Positions 1-7,577 of a stretch of 34,775 nucleotides of DNA are shown piece after piece (the first letter of the stretch is position 1; each line of letters starts with the position of its first letter). Made by a program: the position numbers and the translations under genes. The stretch spans positions 1-34,775 of the forward strand of contig CAKSWG010000019.1 in assembly GCA_934511465.1 (NCBI GenBank), written 5' to 3'. The notes below the pieces were generated by a model. That model worked only from the letters and a program-made list of their open reading frames with translations, did not search any database and was not told the origin of the DNA. Source of the DNA: an uncultured Faecalibacterium sp. Its GTDB lineage: Bacteria; Bacillota; Clostridia; Oscillospirales; Ruminococcaceae.

Positions 1-560
1 CGGGCGTTTGTATAGGCTTTTTTGAGAAACTCCGAACTTTCTTGCCATTTTGTTACCTGAAATGTGGTCTGTGCAACTGCAAACAGGGGTTTTTGCGGGT
101 CAGAGGGGCCTTTCCACGCCCTCAATTCGGCCAGATCGGCAAAAACGAACACCTCTCCGCGGGTGTGCCCCACGATCCCCTGCACCTCCGGATGGGTCCG
201 ATCGCCCGCCACCAGCAGCACAGCGCCCTCTTTTTCGGCCCGCTCGGCAATGCGCTGGATCTTCTGCACAAAGGGACAGGTGGCGTCGTGATACGGGATG
301 CCGCGTTCTTCCAGCGCGTCGTACACGCTGCGGGGCACACCGTGGCTGCGGATGACCACCTCGTACCCATCGGGCACATCGGCCAGCGTGTCCGCCACAA
401 GGGCGCCCTTTTTCTGCATGTCCTCCACCGCCTGCGGGTTGTGGATCAGCGGACCAAGGGTGGCCGCCTTGTGCCCTTCGGCCAGCAGGCCGTAGGTCAG
501 GTCCACGGCCCGCTTGACGCCAAAGCAGAACCCCGCTGTTTTGGCAACTCGGATCTCCAT
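1..560 (-). CDS. ispH: 4-hydroxy-3-methylbut-2-enyl diphosphate reductase (IspH), C-terminus cut by window edge
   Basis: IspH carries out the last step of the non-mevalonate isoprenoid pathway, reducing HMBPP to IPP and DMAPP with a [4Fe-4S] cluster. The visible 186 residues start at the ATG at 560 behind GGAG and show AGFCFGVKRAV with the first cluster Cys (C12), GPLIHNP (H40), RSHGVP (H73) and the second Cys in DATCPFVQK (C95). The third cluster Cys would lie beyond base 1. In many Clostridia this protein is fused to a ribosomal protein S1-like domain; that cannot be tested here. It is the last gene of the leftward cmk-plsC-ispH run, which supports the call. The shadow frames on the plus strand across it are not coding. 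Confidence 0.95.
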   Translation of the reverse strand, partial: MEIRVAKTAGFCFGVKRAVDLTYGLLAEGHKAATLGPLIHNPQAVEDMQKKGALVADTLADVPDGYEVVIRSHGVPRSVYDALEERGIPYHDATCPFVQKIQRIAERAEKEGAVLLVAGDRTHPEVQGIVGHTRGEVFVFADLAELRAWKGPSDPQKPLFAVAQTTFQVTKWQESSEFLKKAYTNA

Positions 561-590
561 TGCATTTCTCCTTATATTCTCAGCATCCTC

Positions 591-719
591 GCCCTCTCAG
601 TCACCTTCGGTGACAGCTCTCCCAAAGGGCGAGCCTCTGGCGAATCCGGCAGCTTTTATGGACTGCCAAGGCCTCTCCCTCTGGGAGAGGTGGATTTGCA
701 CAGCAAAGACGGAGAGGGC
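591..719. repeat. 129-bp intergenic element with terminal inverted repeats
   Basis: The ends GCCCTCTCAGTC (591-602) and, read on the other strand, GCCCTCTCCGTC (719-708) match at 11 of 12 bases. Inside are short palindromes: TCACC TTC GGTGA at 601-613 and a CCTCTCCC/GGGAGAGG stem near 672-690. No open frame is convincing and no clear target-site duplication is visible. It lies between the plsC stop (733) and the ispH start (560). It looks like a non-autonomous MITE-type repeat that can fold into a long hairpin; whether it is mobile is inference. Confidence 0.6.
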
Positions 720-732
720 TAGCCTGTTTTCC

Positions 733-1341
733 TTACGCCATCTTTTCCCACGCGTCCAGCAAAGCCTGTTTGTTGGCACGCAGCTTTTTGGTATCGCGGC
801 GGCTCTCCATGGCAAACTGTGCGGCGGGCATGGGTTCGCCGTAGATCACCCGCACCTTGCAGAACAGATGCATTTTTCCGTCCGGCGTATCGTACAGGAT
901 GCGGCAGGGCACCACGTCCACACCGGCACCCGCTGCAATGACGAACAGGCCGCTTTTGGGCGGCAGGAGCTTGCCTTCCTTTTCGCGGGTGCCCTCCGGG
1001 AAGATGAGCAGGGTCTTGCCGTTTTTGCAGGCTTCAACGGTCTGCTCGATGGCAGCCATCTCATCCTTTGTGCCGCGCACGCACACCGCGCCGCAGCACC
1101 GGAAGAACCATGTGAGCAGGGCGTTGATCTCGAACAGCTCTTTTTTGGCAAATACGACCATCCGCCTGCTCCACCGGGTGACCACGATAAACACTGGGTC
1201 GATGGCGGAGACATGGGTCGGCGCAAGGATGCAGCCCTTGGTCTGCACTTTTTTCAGGTTCTCGCGGCCCTCTACGCGGATGCGGAAACCGATGTGCCAC
1301 ACAAGCCACGCAAGGGGCACCAAGATGTAATATAATATCAT
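733..1341 (-). CDS. plsC: 1-acyl-sn-glycerol-3-phosphate acyltransferase (PlsC family)
   Basis: This 202-residue membrane-associated acyltransferase should convert lysophosphatidic acid to phosphatidic acid in phospholipid synthesis. An N-terminal hydrophobic segment (residues 1-17) precedes the catalytic H(x4)D box, THVSAIDP, with H43 and D48. The block FAKKELF (64-70) and the acceptor-binding FPEGTR motif (114-119) follow in the usual order and spacing. Length is normal for bacterial PlsC. The start ATG at 1341 has only a distant AAGGA upstream. It lies 126 bp downstream of cmk and upstream of ispH in the same direction, an arrangement common in Clostridia. Acyl specificity cannot be read from the sequence. 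Confidence 0.92.
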   Translation of the reverse strand: MILYYILVPLAWLVWHIGFRIRVEGRENLKKVQTKGCILAPTHVSAIDPVFIVVTRWSRRMVVFAKKELFEINALLTWFFRCCGAVCVRGTKDEMAAIEQTVEACKNGKTLLIFPEGTREKEGKLLPPKSGLFVIAAGAGVDVVPCRILYDTPDGKMHLFCKVRVIYGEPMPAAQFAMESRRDTKKLRANKQALLDAWEKMA

Positions 1342-1474
1342 AGTGTCGTTTTATTCCTTAAATTGATACGATTTTCGATCTCTCGAGCGGGCCGAGACCG
1401 GACCATGCAGCAGTTTTTGAAACGACCGCAGCCGCTTAAATATGCCCAGAGCGAAGCGGATGGCATTTTAAATC
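1342..1474. repeat. Degenerate copy of the multi-hairpin inverted-repeat element (copy C)
   Basis: Only the right terminal arm is well kept: the sequence at 1441-1474 closely matches 2441-2473 and 6018-6050 (TATGCCCAGAGC, then GGCATTTTAAAT). Just before it, GAAACGACCGCAG resembles the left half and CGCA loop of the hairpin at 2381-2416, but the right half is gone. No left terminal arm is recognisable before the plsC start. The cmk stop codon (1468-1470) lies inside the arm. Confidence 0.6.
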
Positions 1475-2142
1475 GTTCCGCCGGCCTTCTCCGCAATGAT
1501 CTTCTTCATGGCGGCAAGGCTCTGTTCAAAGTCCAGCTCCGAGGTATCCAGCAGCACGGCATCGTCTGCCTGCCGCAGCGGCGCGGCGGCGCGGTGGGTA
1601 TCCTGATAATCCCGCTGCTTCACATCGGCCAGCACTTCTTCAAAGGGCACTTCCATGCCTTTGGCCTGATATTCCTTCCACCGCCGGGTGGCACGGGCCT
1701 CCGGCGCTGCCGTGAGGAAAATTTTTACCGTTGCATCCGGCAGCACCACGGTACCGATATCGCGGCCATCCATCAGTACATCCTGCTTCTTGGCCATATC
1801 CCGCTGCAACTCCAGCAGAAAGGCGCGCACGGCCGGGTTTGCGCCCACCGCCGATGCCGCCATGCCCACCTCTTCGGTGCGGATGGCGGTGCTCACGTCC
1901 TCTTCCTTTAAATATATGTGCTGCTCGCCATCGATAAAGGCGAACCGCAGCTCGATCCCGGGCAGCAGGGCGTTGACGGCTTCGTTGTCCTTGGGGTCCT
2001 TGCCCGCACGCAGGGCATACAGGCCCACCGTGCGGAACATGGCGCCGGTGTCCACATAGATATAGCCCATCTCAGCCGCCAGACGGCGTGCCAGCGTGGA
2101 TTTGCCTGCACCCGCAGGCCCGTCGATCGCAACAGATACCAT
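1468..2142 (-). CDS. cmk: Cytidylate kinase
   Basis: Cmk phosphorylates CMP and dCMP in pyrimidine nucleotide salvage. The 224-residue protein opens with MVSVAIDGPAGAGKST, whose P-loop GPAGAGKS spans residues 8-15, followed by DTGAMFR and the DGRDIGTVVLPDA segment typical of the CMP-binding domain. The start at 2142 is preferred over an in-frame ATG at 2193 because GGAG sits just upstream of 2142 and the P-loop then lies at its usual distance from the N-terminus. The stop codon falls within a repeat arm, so the last residues may be encoded by repeat sequence. It is followed by plsC and ispH on the same strand. Confidence 0.95.
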   Translation of the reverse strand: MVSVAIDGPAGAGKSTLARRLAAEMGYIYVDTGAMFRTVGLYALRAGKDPKDNEAVNALLPGIELRFAFIDGEQHIYLKEEDVSTAIRTEEVGMAASAVGANPAVRAFLLELQRDMAKKQDVLMDGRDIGTVVLPDATVKIFLTAAPEARATRRWKEYQAKGMEVPFEEVLADVKQRDYQDTHRAAAPLRQADDAVLLDTSELDFEQSLAAMKKIIAEKAGGTI

Positions 2143-2171
2143 TTTATATCTTCTCCTTTTTAGACTGAACG

Positions 2172-2473
2172 ATTTAAAATGGCCTCCGCTCACGCTCTGG
2201 CCATCTTCAGCGGAAAATTATTTTATTATTTTTGTGTTTGTCGCGCTCTGCGGAGCGCTCCAAACACATTTTTCACAGGATAGAGTCGTAGCGGAGAAAT
2301 GCATTGCTGCCCGTTCCCTTCGGGAACAGTTGCGCAGCGGTCTGTGAGACTATTCCGGCAACAGCCCTTTTCGTGAAAACGTATTTTGAAAACGACCGCA
2401 GTCGTTTTCAAAATACAAATCAAAAATCTATTCCTCTAAATATGCCCAGAGCAGCGCGGAGGGCATTTAAAAT
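2172..2473. repeat. Multi-hairpin inverted-repeat element, copy A (302 bp)
   Basis: Terminal arms of about 33 bp (2172-2204 and 2441-2473) are near-perfect inverted repeats around GGCCTCCGCT and GCTCTGGCC-type cores. Inside are an AT-rich strip; hairpin 1 at 2234-2267 with inner stem GCGCTC/GAGCGC and loop TGCG; a central structure bounded by TTTTCAC (near 2270) and GTGAAAA (2373-2379) with an inner GTTCCC TTC GGGAAC hairpin; and hairpin 2 at 2381-2416, a perfect 16-bp stem GTATTTTGAAAACGAC with loop CGCA. It fills nearly the whole 345-bp gap between cmk and the flavoprotein gene. No gene was found in it. A second copy is at 5798-6050. Confidence 0.85.
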
Positions 2474-2487
2474 TGTTTTATCTGCAA

Positions 2488-3780
2488 TTACAGATTATTT
2501 GCAAAGCTCTGCGCGGTGCAGAAAGCGATCTGCAAATTGTAGCCGCCGGTGTAGGCGTCCACATCCAGCACCTCGCCGGCAAAATACAGGCCCTGTGCCT
2601 TTTTGCTCTGCATGGTTTTGGGGTCCACCTCCCGCACGGACACGCCGCCGCTGGTGATCACCGCATGGGCCAGATCACCGCGGGCATCAATGGACACCCG
2701 CCAGTGCTTGCACAGCTGCACCAGCTCCCGCTTCTGCTCCCGGGTGATCTGATTGGCCTTGGTGGCCGGGTCGATGCCCCAGCGCACCACCATCACCGGC
2801 TGCATGCTGGAGGGCAAAAGCTTTACCAGCGCCCCCTGCGCCGCATGGTTTGCCAGCAGGGCAAAGTCCCGGGTGATGCGGTCGTAAAGCTGCTCTTCGC
2901 TGAGGGCCGGCTTGAGGTCGATCTCCGCATGATACCGGTGTTTTTTCATATCGCCCAGATGGCTGGATGCGCTCAGGGTCAGCGGGCCGCTGATGCCAAA
3001 GTGGGTGAACAGCATCTCGCCCTGCTCGTCAAAGATGGCCTTGTCGTCCTCGAACAGGGTCAGGGTGACGTTTTTCAGGGCCAGACCCATCATTTTTTTG
3101 CAGTCGGCGTCATGGCTCACAAGGCTGACCAGACTGGGCACCGGCTCCACAAGGGTGTGCCCGGCCTGCTGCGCCAGCCTGTAGCCATCACCGGTGGAGC
3201 CGGTGGTGGGGTAGCTCACGCCGCCGGTGGCCACCAGCACCGCGTCTGCCCGGTACTCCCTGCCGGAGGTGCCCCGCACGCCGATGCACCGCAGGGCCGG
3301 GCCTGCCTTTTTCTTTTTGGGGTGGCGCGGGTTTTCCGGTGCGGCGGGGGCTGCTTCCGGCTCCGGCGTCAACTCTTCCAGCAGCAGCTTTTTTGCGCCG
3401 TCGTGGACGATGTCGGCGTCCTGTGCATAGCGCAAAAGGGCCTGCCGGATCTCCTCTGCCTTGTCGGATACCGGGAACACCCGGCGTCCGCGCTCCACCT
3501 TCAGCTCCACGCCCAGACCCTCGAACAGTTCCATGGTCTTTGCGGGCGGGAAAGCCCCCAGCGATGAATACAAAAAGCGCGGGTTGGTGCGCACATGGCG
3601 CAGAAACTCCTCTGCCGGGCAGTCGTTGGTCACATTGCAGCGGCCCTTGCCGGTGACAAGGATCTTCTGGCCGGGCTTGTCGGTATGCTCCAGCACCGTC
3701 ACCTGATGCCCCTGCCGCACGGCGGCGCCCGCCGCCATCAGCCCTGCCGCGCCTGCGCCGACGATCAAAACTTTCGCCAT
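2488..3780 (-). CDS. HI0933/BaiN-family FAD-dependent oxidoreductase
   Basis: This 430-residue flavoprotein belongs to the HI0933-like family (often annotated as aminoacetone oxidase family or NAD(P)/FAD-dependent oxidoreductase). The N-terminus MAKVLIVGAGAAGLMAAG has the dinucleotide-binding GxGxxG at residues 8-13, followed by VTGKGRCNVTN, a family signature. The C-terminal FAD segment contains GLYFAGEVLDVDAYTGGYN. Start 3780 was chosen because GGAGG lies just upstream and the Rossmann motif then begins at residue 5; an ATG at 3837 would add 19 unrelated residues. A proline/alanine/lysine-rich insert near residues 150-160 looks like a variable loop. The physiological substrate is unknown; bile-acid reduction has been shown only for some relatives. 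It is upstream of cmk on the same strand but separated by a repeat. Confidence 0.88.
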   Translation of the reverse strand: MAKVLIVGAGAAGLMAAGAAVRQGHQVTVLEHTDKPGQKILVTGKGRCNVTNDCPAEEFLRHVRTNPRFLYSSLGAFPPAKTMELFEGLGVELKVERGRRVFPVSDKAEEIRQALLRYAQDADIVHDGAKKLLLEELTPEPEAAPAAPENPRHPKKKKAGPALRCIGVRGTSGREYRADAVLVATGGVSYPTTGSTGDGYRLAQQAGHTLVEPVPSLVSLVSHDADCKKMMGLALKNVTLTLFEDDKAIFDEQGEMLFTHFGISGPLTLSASSHLGDMKKHRYHAEIDLKPALSEEQLYDRITRDFALLANHAAQGALVKLLPSSMQPVMVVRWGIDPATKANQITREQKRELVQLCKHWRVSIDARGDLAHAVITSGGVSVREVDPKTMQSKKAQGLYFAGEVLDVDAYTGGYNLQIAFCTAQSFANNL

Positions 3781-3869
3781 CTGTTTTCCTCCCGGATCCC
3801 CTAGTATATCGAGTATATCATACCAGAATCGGCGCACAAAAGCAATGTGTTACCGTATTTCTGCCAATT

Positions 3870-4952
3870 TTACAACAGCTGGGCAAGGATGCTGTTCTGC
3901 ACGATGAGCCCCGCCGGAGTCAGGGCAAGGGTATGCCCGTCAAAGTTTGCATAGCCCGCCTTGACACAGTTTTGCACAAAGGCAAGCTGCGCGGTGGAAA
4001 ACTGCTTTCCATAAAGTTTTTTGTACGCATCCAGCGAGAGGCCTTTGCGCAGCCGCAGCTGTAAAATAAGGTAATCCTCTGCACCGCAGCTGCCGTCCAT
4101 CACCGGGGCAGCGGCATCGTTCAGAAAAGCGGCGGTATCCGGCGGATAATAGAACCGTCTGCCGCCCATGCAGGAGTGCGCCGCCGGGCCAAGGCCCAGA
4201 TAGTCGCCGCAGTCCCAGTAGATAAGGTTGTGCCTGCCCTCGTAACCGGGCTTTGCAAAGTTGGAGATCTCGTACTGCCGGTAGCCGTGGTGTTCCAGCT
4301 GCTCCACCGCGTAGAGGTAGAAATCGGCGGCTTTGTCGCCGGTGGGCAGACCCTTGGGCGGTTGTTTGCCAAAGGCCGAATCCGGCTCGATCTTCAGCAG
4401 ATACGCGGAAATGTGGGTGGCTCCGCCGTCCTCGATCAGTTCCAGCGTCTCGTCAAACTCCGCTTCCGTATAATGCGGCAGCGCCAGCATGATGTCGCCG
4501 CTGATGTTTGTAAAACCGGCGCGCTGTGCGGCGGCAAAGGCGGCCCGCGCCTGCTTTGCCGTGTGGGGCCTGCCCAGCGTGCGCAGCTGGGTGTCCCGGG
4601 CAGACTGCACGCCAAAGGAGATGCGGTTCACGCCCGCCTCCCGGAAGCCTGCAAGACTCTCTTCCGTCACCGTTTCCGGGTTTGCTTCCAGCGTGATCTC
4701 TGCCTCCGGCACCGGATGCGCTGCATCGATGAGCCGTTTTGCCTGCTCCGGGCGCAGCAGACTGGGGGTGCCGCCGCCAAAATAGACTGTATCCGGCTGT
4801 AGGGGCGCATCTGGTGCAAAGCGGGCAAGCTCCCGCAAAAGTGCTTCCACATAGGCATCCGGCACACCGCGCTCACCGGGATGAGAATAAAAGTCGCAGT
4901 ACCTGCATTTGGAAAAACAGTAGGGTATGTGTAAATAAAGCCCAAGAGACAT
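3870..4952 (-). CDS. hemW: HemW-type radical SAM protein (heme chaperone; formerly HemN-like)
   Basis: The 360-residue protein begins with the radical SAM cluster motif CFSKCRYCDF (C12, C16, C19) and continues with VYFGGGTPS and a GVQS segment of the SAM-binding barrel. HemN proper has a CxxxCxxCxC motif; here the residue two after C19 is Phe, which points to HemW, thought to insert heme rather than oxidise coproporphyrinogen. A C-terminal HemN_C-like domain (about 290-360) is present. Length is typical. The gene reads left and is divergent from the Bax-inhibitor-1 gene; it may be transcribed with the flavoprotein downstream (gap 89 bp). Its heme partner is not in the window. Confidence 0.9.
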   Translation of the reverse strand: MSLGLYLHIPYCFSKCRYCDFYSHPGERGVPDAYVEALLRELARFAPDAPLQPDTVYFGGGTPSLLRPEQAKRLIDAAHPVPEAEITLEANPETVTEESLAGFREAGVNRISFGVQSARDTQLRTLGRPHTAKQARAAFAAAQRAGFTNISGDIMLALPHYTEAEFDETLELIEDGGATHISAYLLKIEPDSAFGKQPPKGLPTGDKAADFYLYAVEQLEHHGYRQYEISNFAKPGYEGRHNLIYWDCGDYLGLGPAAHSCMGGRRFYYPPDTAAFLNDAAAPVMDGSCGAEDYLILQLRLRKGLSLDAYKKLYGKQFSTAQLAFVQNCVKAGYANFDGHTLALTPAGLIVQNSILAQLL

Positions 4953-4972
4953 ACAATATCACAGCCTTTTTC

Positions 4973-5001
4973 ATGAAACGTTCATTTCTATGCAGTATAC
5001 T
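4973..5001 (+). promoter_or_regulatory. Candidate promoter for the Bax-inhibitor-1 gene
   Basis: TATACT at 4996-5001 is a good -10 hexamer 72 bp before the start codon, but the -35 region (4973-4978, ATGAAA) is poor. A small palindrome ATGAA ACG TTCAT covers 4973-4985 and could be a regulator site instead. The call rests mainly on the -10. Confidence 0.35.
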
Positions 5002-5072
5002 ATAACTCGTAGACCGGAGCAAGAGCGAAAGCTCCCACACAGCCCCGGCGGAAAGAGACTGGAGGAGTCCCT

Positions 5073-5783
5073 ATGGATTACAATTACAATGGTTACGATC
5101 GGGGCTATACAGAGCCTGCTATGACCTCGGCTGACTATATGAACCGCACCTACCGCTGGATGGCGGTAGGCCTGCTGATCACCTTTGCAGCCGCCTTTGT
5201 CACAGCTGCCACCCCGCTGCTGTACGTGGTCAATTCGCTGTATCTGGTGTTCACCATCGCCGAGCTGGTTCTGGTATACGTGCTGAGCTCCCGGGTGCAG
5301 AGCATGTCGGTGGGCGGCGCAAGAGCCACCTTCTTTGCCTATGCACTGCTCAACGGCATGGTGCTGAGCTATTATTTCCTGGTGTTCGATCTGGGCACTC
5401 TGGTGCTGGCCTTCCTTGCCACCTCGCTGTACTTTGGCCTGATGGCCGTCTACGGCACCACCACCCACCGGGATCTGTCCGGCTGGGGCCCCAAGCTGAT
5501 GATGGGCCTGTTTGCGCTCATCATCACCGGCTTTGTGGGCATGCTGTTCGGCATGAGCTTCCTTACCACGGTGCTGTACAGCGCCGTCGGTCTGGTAGTG
5601 TTCATGCTGCTGACCGCCTACGACACCCAGAAACTGAGCCAGATGTTCTCCTACTACGCCTATGACGGCGAGCTGGCCGAGAAGGCTTCCATCTACGGCG
5701 CACTGACCCTGTATCTGGACTTCATCAACATCTTCCTGTATGTGGTGCGTCTGCTGGGCATGAACAGCCGCCGCCGCAACTGA
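5073..5783 (+). CDS. Bax inhibitor-1/YccA family membrane protein
   Basis: A 236-residue integral membrane protein with seven predicted hydrophobic segments after a tyrosine/asparagine-rich N-terminal tail (about residues 1-30). The segments and the phrase FMLLTAYDTQKLSQM, with the acidic residues of the last helices and the C-terminal LYLDFINIFLYVVRLLG, match the BI-1 (TMBIM) family; relatives include E. coli YbhL and B. subtilis YetJ, a pH-sensitive calcium leak channel. The start at 5073 has GGAGG seven bases upstream. It stands alone between divergent hemW and the repeat element, whose first hairpin followed by T residues (5858-5897) probably ends its transcript. Function in the bacterium is not established. 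Confidence 0.9.
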   Translation: MDYNYNGYDRGYTEPAMTSADYMNRTYRWMAVGLLITFAAAFVTAATPLLYVVNSLYLVFTIAELVLVYVLSSRVQSMSVGGARATFFAYALLNGMVLSYYFLVFDLGTLVLAFLATSLYFGLMAVYGTTTHRDLSGWGPKLMMGLFALIITGFVGMLFGMSFLTTVLYSAVGLVVFMLLTAYDTQKLSQMFSYYAYDGELAEKASIYGALTLYLDFINIFLYVVRLLGMNSRRRN

Positions 5784-5797
5784 TGTTGGAAAATACG

Positions 5798-6050
5798 ATT
5801 TGAAATGGCCTCCATTTCATTCTGGCCATATCAGTGGAAAATTTATTGATTATTTTATAGCTCCGGACAGACTGCGGTCTGTCCGGAGCTATTTTTTCAC
5901 AGATGGGGCCCGAACCAGAAAATGCAGTTTTCCTCTGCGGCCCCTCCTGTGAAAATGTAACCAGCAAAAGCCCGCAGGCTTTTGCTGGTTACGAATTAAA
6001 ATAAAATTTCCGCTATTTATGCCCAGAGCAAAGCGGAGGGCATTTTAAAT
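5798..6050. repeat. Multi-hairpin inverted-repeat element, copy B (253 bp)
   Basis: Terminal arms at 5798-5829 and 6018-6050 match those of copy A. Hairpin 1 (5858-5891) has stem TAGCTCCGGACAGAC and loop TGCG. The central stem pairs TTTTCACAG (ending 5902) with CTGTGAAAA (5947-5955) and inside it GGGGCC with GGCCCC. Hairpin 2 (5957-5992) has a perfect 16-bp stem GTAACCAGCAAAAGCC and loop CGCA. The layout equals copy A while the stem sequences differ completely. It fills most of the 350 bp between the BI-1 and M23 genes. No gene was seen here. Confidence 0.85.
5858..5897 (+). terminator. Intrinsic terminator formed by hairpin 1 of repeat copy B
   Basis: A 15-bp perfect GC-rich stem with a 4-base loop is followed directly by six T residues, 75 bp after the BI-1 stop codon. 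It would end the BI-1 transcript while also being part of the repeat element. Confidence 0.7.
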
Positions 6051-6135
6051 AGAAGAATGCATAAAACTTTGTTCTCTGTCCCACACTAAGCCCAGAAGCA
6101 ATGCGTACACAATGCAGCAGATGGGAGTAACAACA

Positions 6136-6900
6136 ATGGAGCAGATCAAAAAGTTTTTGCGCAGCAAGGGCTTTGCACTGGCGCTGCTGGCCTGTCTCGT
6201 CGCGGCAGCGGCGGCGGGGGTGTGGGCAGTGCGCGCCGTCCGTGATGAACTGAAAAAGAGCTACGACAGCCTGACCACCCCGCAGGCAGAGCCTGCGCCG
6301 GAACCGCAGCTCACCCTTGACCCGCAGGAGGACGATGTATGGCAGCAGCCCGTGACCGACGCCGCAGACTCTGTGGCAACTGTACCCAAAACCGAATCCG
6401 CTTCCTCTGCGTCCTCTTCTGGGGCGCAGTCTGGCTCTGGTTTGGTGCACGAACCCTCCGCGCTGCAAGGTGCATCCTCGCCTGCCAGCAGTTCAGCAGC
6501 GCCTGCCTCCACGCAGCCTGTCTCGGGCAGGGTCTTGAACGCCTACAGCGGCGATGAGCTGGTGTACAATAAAACGCTGGGCGACTGGCGCACCCACAAC
6601 GGCGTGGACTACGCCTGCGCGCAGGATGCGCAGGTGTGTGCCCCTGCCGCCGGCAAAGTGACCGCCGCCGAGACGGATGGCCGCTGGGGCAGCGTGGTGT
6701 GCATTGAGGACAGCGCCGGGCGCACATGGCGGGTATGCGGCACCGCAGAGCCCACCGTACAAGTGGGCGACGAAGTGAGTGCAGGCCAGACCCTTGGCCG
6801 CGCAGGCAGCATCCCCAATGAGTGCGGCGAGGAAACGCATATCCATCTGGAAGTGATGCAGGGCGATGCCTATCTCGACCCGGCAAAGCTGTTGGATTGA
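6136..6900 (+). CDS. Membrane-anchored M23/LytM-domain peptidoglycan protein
   Basis: A 254-residue protein with a short cytoplasmic start, one membrane helix (about residues 13-33), a low-complexity Ala/Ser/Pro/Glu linker (about 55-130) and a C-terminal LytM (M23) domain. The zinc-site residues of active M23 peptidases are all present: H154 and D158 in HNGVDY, and H235/H237 in HIHLEV. It resembles SpoIIQ-like proteins in layout, but SpoIIQ of B. subtilis lacks the first His, so here an active endopeptidase is possible. Start 6136 has GGGAG eight bases upstream; an upstream in-frame ATG at 6112 has no ribosome site. It is alone on the plus strand, closed by the terminator at 6950-6988. Confidence 0.82.
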   Translation: MEQIKKFLRSKGFALALLACLVAAAAAGVWAVRAVRDELKKSYDSLTTPQAEPAPEPQLTLDPQEDDVWQQPVTDAADSVATVPKTESASSASSSGAQSGSGLVHEPSALQGASSPASSSAAPASTQPVSGRVLNAYSGDELVYNKTLGDWRTHNGVDYACAQDAQVCAPAAGKVTAAETDGRWGSVVCIEDSAGRTWRVCGTAEPTVQVGDEVSAGQTLGRAGSIPNECGEETHIHLEVMQGDAYLDPAKLLD

Positions 6901-6949
6901 TCTTTCAGCGCATCCTTTTCGTATTTTCTTACAGAATATTCACAAACAG

Positions 6950-6988
6950 TAAAAACCGGAAAGACCGTTTCAGGCCTTTCCGGTTTTT
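6950..6988. terminator. Bidirectional terminator between the M23 gene and the ABC ATPase gene
   Basis: AAAACCGGAAAG pairs with CTTTCCGGTTTT around a short loop, with A residues on the left and T residues on the right, so it can serve both convergent genes. Confidence 0.8.
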
Positions 6989-7001
6989 TATGCAGAGCAT
7001 T

Positions 7002-7577
7002 TCACAGCGTTTCCAGCTCCAGCACCGGCCAGCCCAGCAGCCGGATGGCTTCGCGGTCATGGGTGGCCAGCAGCACAGGCTTTTCCGTACAGCGTCGGCG
7101 CAGCAAAGCCGCTGCCGCCGAGAGCGTCCCCGGGTCCATGCCGGTGAAGGGTTCGTCCAGCAGAAGGGTGTCGCTGGGTGCCCACAGGGCCCGCAGCAGG
7201 GCGGTGCGCCGCTTCTGCCCGCCGGAAAGCCGTGCCGCAGGCAGGGCAAGCGCCGCCATATCCATGCCAAGCTGTTGAAAGTCCGCTTCAATTTGCGCTT
7301 TGTATTGTTTTTCACTGCCGGGCAGCACCAGAGCCACGTTCTGCACGGCCGTCAGCTGCGGGCAGAGCCGGTCCTCCTGAAACACCGCTGCCGCGCGGCC
7401 AACGCCCTGCACCCGGCCTGCGGTGGGCGTGTCCAGCCCCATGAGGATGCGCAGCAGGGTGGTCTTGCCCCAGCCGCTGGGTGCCCACAGCACCGCTGGG
7501 CCCTCCACAGTCAGGCTCAGGTCTCGGAACAGCGTTTTTGCCCCAAACTGTTTGGTCAGATGTTCTACGGTCAGCAT
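7002..7577 (-). CDS. ABC transporter ATP-binding protein, nitrate/sulfonate/taurine type
   Basis: A short (191-residue) ATPase of the SsuB/TauB group. Visible in order are the P-loop APSGWGKTT (about 32-40), a Q-loop VFQEDRL (about 70), the signature LSGGQKRR (about 117-124), Walker B TLLLDEPF (about 136-143) and the switch His in LLATHD. The first glycine of the P-loop, normally GPSG, is Ala here. The protein is about 50 residues shorter than SsuB, mainly at the C-terminus, but all motifs remain. Its ATG overlaps the permease stop by seven bases, implying translational coupling. No periplasmic-type binding protein gene is next to the pair, so the substrate cannot be named; sulfonates, thiamine precursors and similar small molecules are possible from the family. 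Confidence 0.88.
   Translation of the reverse strand: MLTVEHLTKQFGAKTLFRDLSLTVEGPAVLWAPSGWGKTTLLRILMGLDTPTAGRVQGVGRAAAVFQEDRLCPQLTAVQNVALVLPGSEKQYKAQIEADFQQLGMDMAALALPAARLSGGQKRRTALLRALWAPSDTLLLDEPFTGMDPGTLSAAAALLRRRCTEKPVLLATHDREAIRLLGWPVLELETL

Noticed and set aside
2143..2487. Riboswitch upstream of cmk
   Set aside because: The same element occurs at unrelated genes and in both gene orientations with terminal inverted repeats, so it is a repeat, not a gene-specific leader.
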